Source: Acidobacteriota bacterium (GTDB lineage: Bacteria > Acidobacteriota > Terriglobia > Terriglobales > Acidobacteriaceae). From it: a DNA stretch of 64,000 nucleotides. The notes under the pieces were generated by a model that was given only the letters and a program-made list of their open reading frames with translations, was not told the origin of the DNA and searched no databases. Made by a program: the position numbers and the translations under genes. Shown piece after piece: positions 1 through 8,640 of the stretch (positions within the stretch are counted from its first letter, which is position 1; every line of letters begins with the position of its first letter). The stretch covers positions 1-64,000 of the forward strand of contig JAJYVU010000009.1 in NCBI GenBank assembly GCA_021791875.1, written 5' to 3'.

Positions 1-2
1 TG

Positions 3-3000
3 CCCGGCAGCGGCATCGGTGTGGTTGTGGGCCCGAACGGATGCGGCAAGTCCAACATCCTCGACGGTGTGAGCTGGGTGCTGGGTGAGCAGAGCGCAAA
101 GACCCTGCGCGGCGGCAAGATGGAAGATGTCATCTTCGCCGGGACACGCAGCCGCAAGCCGCTGGGCATGGCTGAGGTTTCGCTGACGCTGATCGATCCG
201 GATGCGTACCAGGGGCCACTGCTCGATGAGCCGGAAATCAGCCTGGAAAACGAGCTACCGAGGGATTGGGACGAAGATTCGATTCGGGCCGAGCGTGCCG
301 CTGAAGTCGAAGAAATCATCTCGGACTCGCAGCCCGGGGTGGTTCTGGACGGGGTAGATGTGGCACCGGGCACAGCTCTGGAAACACAATCTCCTGCGGA
401 TGCCGCAAATGACGGTAACGCGCAAGAAGGCGCAGCAGCCAATGCAGTTGTTCTGAAGATTCGCCGGCGAAAATTCCAACGCGTGCCACAGAAGGGGGAG
501 ATTGTTGTTACGCGGCGCCTGTTCCGGACTGGCGAGAGCGAATACCTGCTGAACGGCAAACTTTGCCGCCTGCGCGACATCCAGGACATCTTCATGGGTA
601 CGGGCCTTGGCCCTGAATCCTACGCGATCATTGGACAGGAACGCATTGGGCAACTGCTGAGCTCGAAGCCGCATGACCGGCGCGCCATTATCGAAGAGGC
701 TGCCGGCATTACCCGCTTCAAGACGAAGAAGCGCCTGGCAGAATTGCGGCTCGAACAAGCCAAGCAGAACCTGGCGCGGGTGAACGACATTTTTGAGGAG
801 GTCACGCGGCAAATGGCGTCGCTGAAGCGGCAGTCGGCAAAGGCCGAGCGCTACGGCGCATTGCGTGACGAAATGCGGGCCCGGTTACGCGTGGTGCTGG
901 CGAGCAAGCTGGCGCAGATGGATGCCGAGCAGGCGGCTCTGCAGGCCGAGATCGCGGCGGTGAACGCCAAGATTGACGAACAGGCAGCCCAAGTCGAAAC
1001 GCTGGATCAGCAACATGCTGCCGGACTGAGCCAGGGATACGCGCTCGACGAACAGGCCAAGGCCGCGCAGCAGCAGGCCAGCCAGAGCGCCGTGGAACTG
1101 GAACGCGCCGCCGCTCGCGAGCAGGCCAACCGCGAACGCCTGGCGGAACTGGAACGCCGCGCTTCCCTTGCCCAGCAGGAACAGGAACAGACACGCCGGC
1201 AACTGGAAGCAACCGCGGCCGAGCGTGAAGCGCAACGTGGATTTCTGGAATCTGCCGAGGCGGAAGCGGCGAAGTTCCGTGCCGAGGCGCAAGCCTCGCA
1301 GCAGAAGATGCGGGAAGCGGCGCAGGCCGTGAGTGCCGTCGAGCAGAGGATGGAAGTCACGCGCAGGCAGGCCGGACAACTCCTCTCGCAACTGAACCTG
1401 CTGCGCAACCAAACGGCCCAGGCTGAGGAATCGCTGGCCTCGCTGGAGCGCGAAGCAGCACGCCTTGAGGCGGAGATGACCTCGGCCCAGCGCGACCTCG
1501 AAGCTCTTGGCGTGGAACGCGGCCAGGTGTCGATGCGGTTTGAGTCCATCACCGAGACGCTACAGCGGTTAGAGCAGGAGATAGCCACGCTGCGGGCGGA
1601 GATCGCTACCAAACGCAACGAGGAGGTGGAGGTTCGCCGGCGCGGCGACCAACTCCGCAGCGAGCATGCAACCCTGCTCGGACGCCGCAACTCCATCGAG
1701 GCCCTGATTCGCGATCACAGCTATTCCACCGAGACGGTCCGCAAGCTGTTCCGCTCGAACAGCCTCGGGGAGGGTCTCGCGCCGGTCGGCACGCTGGCGG
1801 ATTTCCTGGAGGTCGGCGACCAATATGAGAGCGTGGTCGATGAATTTCTCCGCGACGAATTGAACTACGTTGTGGTGAAGAGCTGGGATGCCGCCAACGA
1901 GGGCATGCGCGTGCTGAAGACGGATGTGGATGGACGCGCCACGTTCCTGGTCCATCCCAACGATTCGCAGGCGAAGTTTTCCTTCGCTATCCCGGACGCG
2001 CCGGATAGCCCCCTTGTACAGCACGGCGGCATCGTGCCGCTGAAGGACTGCATCCGTGTACTGGACGGTTTTGGAAAATCACTGGAAGTGATTCTGCCGA
2101 AGCTGCGCGAAGGGTATGTAACGCCTGACATGGAAACGGCGCGTTCGCTGGCGCTGCAGCATCCGGCGTCATTCTTCCTCGCGCCCAGCGGTGAGTGTTT
2201 CCACAACGTGACTGTGACGGGCGGCAAGAGCCGCAGCGGCGGTCCGCTGGCGTTGAAGCGCGAATTGCGCGACACGAACGAGAAGCTGGCCGTCGTAGAA
2301 AGAGAACTCGGACAAACCGAGGCCGCGGCAGCGGAGCTGGCCAAGGTGCTGGGCGAGAGCACCCGCCTGCTGGAAGCAAAGAGTGAAGAGCGCCGTCTCG
2401 CCGAACGCGAAAGCGCCAATCAGGGCGCTGCGCTGCGCCAGATGGATGCGGAGATCCAACGGCTGGAGCGCCGCGCACAGGATTGGGAGTTGCAAAGCTC
2501 CCGTAACAAGGACGCCCGCACCGCCAAGCAAACGCTCATTGAGGAGAAATCCGCCGAAGCGGAACGCATCGAGATTGAGCATCGGGCGGCCGAGGGATCC
2601 GTAGCCGAGGCGCAGTCGTCGATGGCAGAGCTGCGTGCGGCGCGTGAGACCGCTCAGCAGGAGGCGGCGCGCATTTCCGCTGACCTGGCAGGGCTGGAAG
2701 AACGGCGGCGCGGCGCGGAGGCCAACTTTGGCCGCATCGACCGGCTCTATAGCGATTTGGAACGCCGTTTGCGGCAGATGGAAGAGCAACTGGCGTCTGC
2801 CATTGCCGAGCGTGAGCAGCGCGAGCGAGAGAATGAAGAGCTCACCGTGAAGCAGCAGGAGCTTTCAGCCATGCGCCAGCAGGCACAGGAACAGGTGGCC
2901 ACGCTGACAGCACAGGCTGCGGAGTTGCGCGCGGAACTGGCGCAGGCTGAGCAGACACTGAAAGCCTTGCGGGCGGATACAGATGCTCTGCGCGAGAGTC

Positions 3001-3824
3001 GCCTGTCACTGGCGGCGCGGGAAGCCAAATGCGCGGCCGACAAGCAGCACCTGGAAGAGACCTGCCTGCAGGATCTATCGATCGAAGCGCAGGCGCTGCG
3101 CGCCGAAGAAGGCGTTGCCCGCCTGGAAGGCGACGAGCTGCATGCGGAGGACGAGGCCTGCCGCGGACTGAAGCACAAACTGGAGTCGATGGGCCCGGTG
3201 AACATGATGGCCCTGGAGGAGTATCGCGAAACCGAGCAGCGCCACGCGTTCCTGGAAACCCAGCGCAAGGATCTGGTCGACTCGATTGAGAACACTCGGG
3301 CGACCATCAAGGAGATCGACGAGATTTCCTTCACGAAATTCAACGAAGCGTTTGCGCGCATCAATGAGAACTTCAGCGCGACGTTTTCCCGGCTGTTCGC
3401 CGGCGGGCAGGCCTTCATGCGCCTTACCGACGAGGAGAACACGCTCGATAGCGGCGTGGACATTGTGGCGCAACCGCCGGGCAAGAAACTGCAGAACGTC
3501 TTTCTGCTCTCGGGCGGCGAAAAGGCGCTGACGGCGCTGGCATTGCTGATGGGTATTTTCCAGTACCAGCCGAGCCCCTTCTGCGTACTCGACGAAGTGG
3601 ATGCGCCGCTGGACGAAACCAACGTAGGCCGCCTTGCCGACCTGCTGCGCAGCATGGCCAGCGACACACAGTTTCTGATGGTGACACACTCGAAGCGCAT
3701 GATGACGGCTGCGGACCTGATTTACGGCGTTACCATGCAGGAGCAGGGTGTCTCCAAGGTAGTGAGCGTGCGCATGGGCGGGCATGAGTATGCCGGGCCT
3801 CAGTCGCGGCGAGCCAGCGCATAA
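3..3824 (+). CDS. smc: SMC chromosome-partition ATPase (5' end cut by window)
   Basis: Structural maintenance of chromosomes ATPase, the core of bacterial condensin with ScpA/ScpB; it compacts and segregates the chromosome. The reading frame is open to the left edge, so roughly 25 N-terminal codons are missing. Walker A (GPNGCGKSN) lies right at the visible start, followed by the Q-loop region (GQERIGQLLSSKP), a long Glu/Ala/Arg-rich coiled coil, a globular hinge near visible residues 570-745 rich in Gly, a return coil, then the ABC signature LSGGEKALTA near residue 1162 and Walker B (FCVLDEVDAPLDE). At over 1267 residues it is longer than the usual ~1190, because an acidic, low-complexity insert of about 80 residues sits between the first strand block and the GEIVVTRRLF segment. 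Family assignment is certain. Confidence 0.97.
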   Translation, partial: PGSGIGVVVGPNGCGKSNILDGVSWVLGEQSAKTLRGGKMEDVIFAGTRSRKPLGMAEVSLTLIDPDAYQGPLLDEPEISLENELPRDWDEDSIRAERAAEVEEIISDSQPGVVLDGVDVAPGTALETQSPADAANDGNAQEGAAANAVVLKIRRRKFQRVPQKGEIVVTRRLFRTGESEYLLNGKLCRLRDIQDIFMGTGLGPESYAIIGQERIGQLLSSKPHDRRAIIEEAAGITRFKTKKRLAELRLEQAKQNLARVNDIFEEVTRQMASLKRQSAKAERYGALRDEMRARLRVVLASKLAQMDAEQAALQAEIAAVNAKIDEQAAQVETLDQQHAAGLSQGYALDEQAKAAQQQASQSAVELERAAAREQANRERLAELERRASLAQQEQEQTRRQLEATAAEREAQRGFLESAEAEAAKFRAEAQASQQKMREAAQAVSAVEQRMEVTRRQAGQLLSQLNLLRNQTAQAEESLASLEREAARLEAEMTSAQRDLEALGVERGQVSMRFESITETLQRLEQEIATLRAEIATKRNEEVEVRRRGDQLRSEHATLLGRRNSIEALIRDHSYSTETVRKLFRSNSLGEGLAPVGTLADFLEVGDQYESVVDEFLRDELNYVVVKSWDAANEGMRVLKTDVDGRATFLVHPNDSQAKFSFAIPDAPDSPLVQHGGIVPLKDCIRVLDGFGKSLEVILPKLREGYVTPDMETARSLALQHPASFFLAPSGECFHNVTVTGGKSRSGGPLALKRELRDTNEKLAVVERELGQTEAAAAELAKVLGESTRLLEAKSEERRLAERESANQGAALRQMDAEIQRLERRAQDWELQSSRNKDARTAKQTLIEEKSAEAERIEIEHRAAEGSVAEAQSSMAELRAARETAQQEAARISADLAGLEERRRGAEANFGRIDRLYSDLERRLRQMEEQLASAIAEREQRERENEELTVKQQELSAMRQQAQEQVATLTAQAAELRAELAQAEQTLKALRADTDALRESRLSLAAREAKCAADKQHLEETCLQDLSIEAQALRAEEGVARLEGDELHAEDEACRGLKHKLESMGPVNMMALEEYRETEQRHAFLETQRKDLVDSIENTRATIKEIDEISFTKFNEAFARINENFSATFSRLFAGGQAFMRLTDEENTLDSGVDIVAQPPGKKLQNVFLLSGGEKALTALALLMGIFQYQPSPFCVLDEVDAPLDETNVGRLADLLRSMASDTQFLMVTHSKRMMTAADLIYGVTMQEQGVSKVVSVRMGGHEYAGPQSRRASA

Positions 3825-3881
3825 CCAACCTGTTGGGGCGGTGGTTTGGGTTCTTCATTGCCCCGCCGCCGTTCGGTTGCA

Positions 3882-3911
3882 TTGACAAGGCCTGAAAGCG
3901 GCTCCGACAAT
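3882..3911 (+). promoter_or_regulatory. Candidate sigma-70-type promoter for purC
   Basis: A perfect TTGACA (-35) at 3882-3887 is followed after 18 bp by GACAAT (-10, four of six consensus bases) at 3906-3911, in the 103-bp gap between smc and purC. Initiation would fall only about 10 nt before the ATG at 3928, so the message would be nearly leaderless, or translation starts further in. Inference from consensus only. Confidence 0.35.
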
Positions 3912-3927
3912 CAATTTTTCTACATGA

Positions 3928-4848
3928 ATGCCCGCAAGGGCTGGCGAGGCCCCGTTGAACGCACTGCTTCAGACTGACATTCCGGAACTCAAGCTGGTTT
4001 CGCGCGGCAAGGTGCGCGATATTTATGAGCTGGACGGCGATCTGCTGATGATCGCTTCCGACCGCATCTCTGCCTTCGATCACATTCTGGCGACCGGGAT
4101 TCCCGGCAAGGGCAAGGTTCTGACCCAGATTTCGAAATTCTGGTTCGACAAGTTCACGGGGGTGGTACCGAATCATCTCATCACGGCAGAGGTAGACGAT
4201 CTGCCTTCCATGCTCGACCGGCACAAAGCCATGCTGAAAGGCCGCTTCATGCGGGTGAAGCGGGCACGGATGTTTCCCGTGGAGTGCGTGGTGCGCGGAT
4301 ACATCTCCGGCAGCGGCTGGAAAGACTATGTGCGCACTGGCGAGATTGGCGGCATCCGGCTGGCGCCCGGATTGCGCGAATCCGACCGCCTGCCCGAGCC
4401 GATTTTTACGCCGGCTACGAAGGCCGAAAGCGGCGAACATGACGAGAATATCTCGTTTGACAAGATGTGCAACATCATCGGCCGGGAAAGTGCCTCGCGA
4501 CTGCGCGAATTGAGCATCGAGCTTTATATGCGGGCAGCGCAGCATGCGGAAACGTGCGGCATCCTCATCGCGGATACGAAATTTGAGTTTGGCACCACCG
4601 AAGACGGCATTTTGCTGGGCGACGAAGCCCTGACGCCGGATTCGTCGCGCTTCTGGCCCAAGGACCAGTACGAGCCGGGACGTCAGCAAGCCTCTTTTGA
4701 CAAGCAGTACGTCCGCGACTACCTGGAAGCCATCCACTGGAACAAGCAGGCGCCGGCCCCGTCGCTGCCACCGGAAGTGGTGAAAGGAACGCAGGACCGC
4801 TACCTGGAGGCGTACCGCCTGCTGACAGGGCAGACGCTCGAGTTGTAA
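3928..4848 (+). CDS. purC: Phosphoribosylaminoimidazole-succinocarboxamide synthase (SAICAR synthetase)
   Basis: Catalyses ATP-dependent joining of aspartate to CAIR to give SAICAR in de novo purine synthesis (cytosol). Diagnostic features are the N-terminal SRGKVRDIYEL, the ASDRISAFDHIL block, the ECVVRGYISGSGWK motif near residue 115 and the later GTTEDGILLGDEALTPDSSR segment. At 306 residues it belongs to the longer PurC type rather than the ~240-residue form. The start is uncertain: no Shine-Dalgarno precedes the ATG at 3928, and a TTG at 3955 (just before NALLQTDIPEL) is possible. It is followed 4 bp later by a CvpA-family gene, echoing the cvpA-purF linkage of other bacteria; purQ lies 26 kb away in this window. 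Confidence 0.96.
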   Translation: MPARAGEAPLNALLQTDIPELKLVSRGKVRDIYELDGDLLMIASDRISAFDHILATGIPGKGKVLTQISKFWFDKFTGVVPNHLITAEVDDLPSMLDRHKAMLKGRFMRVKRARMFPVECVVRGYISGSGWKDYVRTGEIGGIRLAPGLRESDRLPEPIFTPATKAESGEHDENISFDKMCNIIGRESASRLRELSIELYMRAAQHAETCGILIADTKFEFGTTEDGILLGDEALTPDSSRFWPKDQYEPGRQQASFDKQYVRDYLEAIHWNKQAPAPSLPPEVVKGTQDRYLEAYRLLTGQTLEL

Positions 4849-4852
4849 CGCC

Positions 4853-5398
4853 ATGAGCCTGCTGGATTGGGTGATCATTACCATTCTGATCGTTTCCACG
4901 CTCGCCGCGGCGAGCAGCGGCATTATCGTGGAAGTATTTTCTCTTGGCGGTCTGCTGCTTGGGTTGGTGCTGGCTTGCTGGAACTATCAGCGCCTGTTGC
5001 CCTGGGTGATGAGCTGGGGCATGAGCCTGGCGGTGGCAAAAGTCATTGCCTTTGTTGTGATTGCGCTCGGGGTTATGATTCTGGCGGGCCTTCTGGGCCG
5101 TCTCATCCGGTGGTCGATCCGTTTTGTAGGCCTCGGCTGGCTCGATCACCTGGCTGGAGCCGCTTTCGGGCTGGTAAAGGGCGCGGTGCTGGTGGTGGTC
5201 ATGATCGTGGCCCTGTTGGCGTTTCTGCCGCAATCCTCACTGGTGCGGAATTCCCGTCTGGCGCCGGCCTTTCTGACGGCTGCGCATGGCGTCGCCGGGG
5301 TGAGTCCGGCCGAACTTTCCGGCGAAATTCGTAATGGAATTACGATTTTGCGTCGCGAAAAGAATCAGTTGTTTACGCCGAAGGCCGGGGTGTCATAA
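4853..5398 (+). CDS. CvpA-family membrane protein
   Basis: A 181-residue inner-membrane protein with four hydrophobic segments (about residues 3-25, 28-48, 62-85 and 100-125) and the family pattern LLDWVIITILIVSTLAAASSG at the start, then a short polar tail. CvpA (colicin V production) proteins are usually linked to purine genes or envelope maintenance; the molecular function is unsettled. The ATG is four bases after the purC stop, so the two are almost surely cotranscribed. Family call is firm; the role is not known. Confidence 0.85.
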   Translation: MSLLDWVIITILIVSTLAAASSGIIVEVFSLGGLLLGLVLACWNYQRLLPWVMSWGMSLAVAKVIAFVVIALGVMILAGLLGRLIRWSIRFVGLGWLDHLAGAAFGLVKGAVLVVVMIVALLAFLPQSSLVRNSRLAPAFLTAAHGVAGVSPAELSGEIRNGITILRREKNQLFTPKAGVS

Positions 5399-5466
5399 AC
5401 TTTCCACCATCCCGGCGGGTATTCTAGTAAAGCATCCGCACGCATGGCGGCTACAGGAGGGGTGAC

Positions 5467-5745
5467 GTGAAACGCGAACTCGATAGTCTTGTTTCGCAGA
5501 TGCAAGCCAGCGGTATCACTTATGACGAAGCCCTGCGCGAATTCAAGAAGCGTTTCATCCTGCAGGTGCTCGCCTCTCACCGCGGCAATCAGTGCAAGGC
5601 CGCCAAAGAGCTGGGCATGCACCGCAATACGCTGAGCCGCACACTGTCTGAATTGAGCATCGACCCCACACAAGTTCGCATTGGGCTCAAGCGCCCGCCC
5701 CGCAGCGAACGTCCAGTATTTGACAGCAAACTGGCAGTGCGCTGA
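5467..5745 (+). CDS. Small Fis-type helix-turn-helix protein
   Basis: A 92-residue protein whose residues ~27-65 match the Fis/NtrC C-terminal DNA-binding helix-turn-helix: FILQVLASHRGNQCKAAKEL followed by GMHRNTLSRTLSEL. There is no AAA+ or receiver domain, so it is a stand-alone DNA-binding protein. Start is GTG at 5467, chosen because a perfect AGGAGG lies at 5455-5460 with a 6-base spacer. The tail after the HTH is basic and proline-rich. Probably a nucleoid-associated or local transcription factor; its targets cannot be read from the sequence. Confidence 0.85.
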   Translation: MKRELDSLVSQMQASGITYDEALREFKKRFILQVLASHRGNQCKAAKELGMHRNTLSRTLSELSIDPTQVRIGLKRPPRSERPVFDSKLAVR

Positions 5746-5844
5746 CATCGAGGGCTGATTTCCCCTTCGCAGTTCCAGTCCCGGCAAAGCCGCCCTGCCT
5801 GCATTAGTCTCAAAAGAGAGAACGCAGAAAGGGCATTTTCAGGC

Positions 5845-6621
5845 TTGAGCACTCCCGACGCGACCGCGCATTCCGTCCGCTACACCACACAGACCGCCGA
5901 ACCGCCGCACCTGGTCCACATGGAACCGGACTTTTGCTGGGATGAGCAGAACGCCTACCTGTTTGACATTGACGGGACTCTGCTGCGCAGCCGCGACCGC
6001 GTTCACTATGACTCTTTCTTTGCATCCGTTCGCGAGGTGATGGGGCACGAACTCAACCTGAGCGGCGTGACGCTGCATGGCAACACCGACCCCGGCATCC
6101 TGCGCGACGCCTTCCTGCAGACCACCGTGGATGACAGCCACTGGCGCGCTTCGCTGGAAGAGGTTCTGGACCGCATGCGCACCACCGTCGCAGCGCAGCG
6201 GGATCAAATGCAACTGGTGCGCATGCCGGCTATCGAGGAAACGCTGCAATATCTGGCAGGCAAAGGGGCAACGCTGGGCGTGGCTACGGGCAACCTGGAA
6301 GCAATTGGATGGCTGAAGATTGAGACTGTAGGCCTCCGGCACTGGTTCCGTTTTGGCGGCTTCAGTGACCGTTATTTCGATCGAGCGGACATGATCGCTC
6401 ATGCGGCTGAACGTGCACGCAGCATCGCCGGGCGCGATGCAACCGTATGCGTGGTTGGCGACACGGAATTCGATATTGCCGCGGCCCGCGCCAATGGGCT
6501 TCCGACGATCGCGGTTGCCACCGGCAACCAGTCGTTTGATCAACTCCTGCAAATGCGACCCGAAGCCTGCACCACATCCCTCCGGGCGCTGCTGGACGCC
6601 ACCGTGGGAGCACAGAAGTAG
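5845..6621 (+). CDS. HAD-family hydrolase (phosphoglycolate-phosphatase-like)
   Basis: Haloacid dehalogenase superfamily phosphatase, cytosolic. Motif I is FDIDGTLL (nucleophile Asp41, acid Asp43), motif II the Thr in GVATGN near residue 152, and motif IV GDTEFDIAAARANG near residue 205, a pattern typical of Gph-like enzymes with a helical cap between motifs I and II. Start is a TTG at 5845; an in-frame ATG at 5920 would still leave the whole domain, so the first 25 residues are doubtful. The secretin gene starts 3 bp after its stop, suggesting one transcript, though no functional link is obvious. The substrate cannot be assigned. Confidence 0.85.
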   Translation: MSTPDATAHSVRYTTQTAEPPHLVHMEPDFCWDEQNAYLFDIDGTLLRSRDRVHYDSFFASVREVMGHELNLSGVTLHGNTDPGILRDAFLQTTVDDSHWRASLEEVLDRMRTTVAAQRDQMQLVRMPAIEETLQYLAGKGATLGVATGNLEAIGWLKIETVGLRHWFRFGGFSDRYFDRADMIAHAAERARSIAGRDATVCVVGDTEFDIAAARANGLPTIAVATGNQSFDQLLQMRPEACTTSLRALLDATVGAQK

Positions 6622-6624
6622 CCG

Positions 6625-8595
6625 ATGCCGCGCCGCATTCCTATCGTCGCAGTTCTAGTGCTCTGTGCCACCGCAGGCGCACTGGCACAGACTTCTGCGC
6701 CCATTCCCGCATACGAGAAGATCACGCCGCAGGCGCTGCATGAGACGAATTCTGATCGACCCCTGGCGGCCGCCAGTGCGTCTGCGGCCAAGGCCGCAAC
6801 GAAACCACCCCAGCGCAAACACCGCCGCATTACTGCCCAGGACCGCGATCGTGCCGCGGCGCTTTCCGTAAAGGGAACGAAGGCTCTGCTCGCAGACCGT
6901 CCAGACAGGGCGATGCATGATTTTCTGCGAGCTGGGGTGCTGGACCCGGAGAATCCTCGTTTTGCGGAAGATGCGAAGATCGCACGCGAGAGCTGGGTGA
7001 CCAAGCTGGTGCATGATGCGGCGAAAGCTCATCGCGCCGGCCGGGAGAACGAGGCAAGACAGGATCTTGCGCAGGCGTATCGCCTTGCCCCCCATAACCC
7101 TGAAGTCATGCAGCACTTTTCAGATCCTCCTGGCGCAGAAGGCGCCGGGGCGGGCAATGGTCGCGTGGATATACAGGCCCCCGGCCCACCTGTAGCCCTG
7201 GTGCCACGGCCAGGCCTGCACAGCTTTCATTTCCGCGCGCCCGCCCAGCAGGTGATTCAGCGGGTCATGAAGGCATGGGGCATCGAGGCCACTTGCGACA
7301 GCGCAGTACTGAATACCGAGATTCCATTCGACGCAGGCGGCCTGAGTTTCAAAGAGGCAGAACACGCGCTGGAACTGACAACGCACACGTTTGCTGTTCC
7401 GCTTGACCCAGCGCGCGTGCTCTTTGTAACAGACACAGCCGCAAACCGCGCCCAGTACCAGCGGCTGTCGATGGAGACCATCTATCTGCCGGGTATTCCT
7501 GAAAGTGAGAGAACTCGCGTTCTGGAGGTTGTGCGCGGTGTTTTCAACCTGCAACATGTGACCTATGACGCCGGGAGCGCAGCTCTCACGGTCCGTGGGC
7601 CGCAGTCGCGACTGCACGCGCTGAACCGCACGCTGACCCGCCTGCTGCAGGGCGAAAGCGAAATTCTGCTGGATGTGAAGATGTATGAGGTCAGCCGCTC
7701 GCGTACGACCAACATGGGCGCGCTGCTGCCGAGCGGAACGACGCTCTTCAACATACCGTCGGAAGTGCGGAACATCATCAACAACAATCAGAGCCTGGTG
7801 CAACAGATCATTTCGAGCGGGTTGGCGGCGCCAAATGATTACGTGGCCATCGCGGCCATTCTGATCGCTTCCGGCCAGGTGACGGGCACGGTCTTCAACC
7901 AGCCGTTTGCCTATTTCGGAAGCGGGCTTACGGCTACGGGTCTTACCTCGTCGGGGGCCACCGCCAATGTGGAGCTGAACAGCACGAACGTCACGGAACT
8001 GGACCAGATGCAGATGCTGGCCATGAATGAGCAGGATGAAGAGATTCGCAGCGGCACCCGCTACCCGATCATCACGTCGAGTTATTCGAATCTCGCGGGA
8101 TCGAACCTTTCGATTGCCGGCATCTCATCGCCGGGCGTGTCAAGCGCGCTGGCGAGCCTCGGCCTCAATGCCAGTTCCCTGTTCTCCACGCAGGAGACGA
8201 TCCCGCAGGTGCAATACCAGAATCTGGGGCTCACCTTGCACGTAACACCTTTTGTGGAAGGCCACGGGGTAATTACGCTGAAGATGGACCTCAAGCTCCA
8301 AACGCTGGCTGGCCAGACGTTGAACAGCATCCCCGTGCTGAACAGCCGCGAGATCAACTCCATTACCTCGTTGCGGGCCGGGGCCAGCGCGCTCATCGTC
8401 AGCAGCCTGACGAAGCAGGATGCACTCGCGGTTACCGGCATCCCCGGGATCAATGACATCCCCGGATTGCGTGGCGGAACAAACCAGAACAATCAGAAGA
8501 GTATCGCGGAACTCGCCATTGTGATTACTCCGCATGTGGTGCGGCGTGTTCATTCGCGAAGGGCCGACCCGATGATCCTGCTGCCAGCGAAATGA
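6625..8595 (+). CDS. Secretin-family outer-membrane protein with TPR-like N-terminus
   Basis: A 656-residue exported protein. Residues 1-21 form a signal peptide (cleavage after ALA); residues ~70-155 form TPR-like helices (SVKGTKALLADRPDRAMHDF and repeats); ~185-340 resemble STN/N1 ring-building domains (FHFRAPAQQVIQRVMKAWGI); ~345-640 are the secretin domain, recognised by LDVKMYEVSRS, the central hydrophobic gate region, and the C-terminal PVLNSREINSITSLRAGASA and GIPGINDIPGLRG motifs. Secretins form the gated outer-membrane pore of type II secretion and type IV pili. No gspE/F/G or pil genes are adjacent, so this is an orphan copy; it could serve a pilus or secretion system encoded elsewhere. 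Confidence 0.9.
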   Translation: MPRRIPIVAVLVLCATAGALAQTSAPIPAYEKITPQALHETNSDRPLAAASASAAKAATKPPQRKHRRITAQDRDRAAALSVKGTKALLADRPDRAMHDFLRAGVLDPENPRFAEDAKIARESWVTKLVHDAAKAHRAGRENEARQDLAQAYRLAPHNPEVMQHFSDPPGAEGAGAGNGRVDIQAPGPPVALVPRPGLHSFHFRAPAQQVIQRVMKAWGIEATCDSAVLNTEIPFDAGGLSFKEAEHALELTTHTFAVPLDPARVLFVTDTAANRAQYQRLSMETIYLPGIPESERTRVLEVVRGVFNLQHVTYDAGSAALTVRGPQSRLHALNRTLTRLLQGESEILLDVKMYEVSRSRTTNMGALLPSGTTLFNIPSEVRNIINNNQSLVQQIISSGLAAPNDYVAIAAILIASGQVTGTVFNQPFAYFGSGLTATGLTSSGATANVELNSTNVTELDQMQMLAMNEQDEEIRSGTRYPIITSSYSNLAGSNLSIAGISSPGVSSALASLGLNASSLFSTQETIPQVQYQNLGLTLHVTPFVEGHGVITLKMDLKLQTLAGQTLNSIPVLNSREINSITSLRAGASALIVSSLTKQDALAVTGIPGINDIPGLRGGTNQNNQKSIAELAIVITPHVVRRVHSRRADPMILLPAK

Positions 8596-8640
8596 ATGCC
8601 CTACATGGGCAAACGGCAGCGCCTCGCGAACCTGGTCAGG

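Noticed and set aside
3825-3881. Terminator after smc
   Set aside because: GC-rich sequence but no consistent stem and no T-tract.
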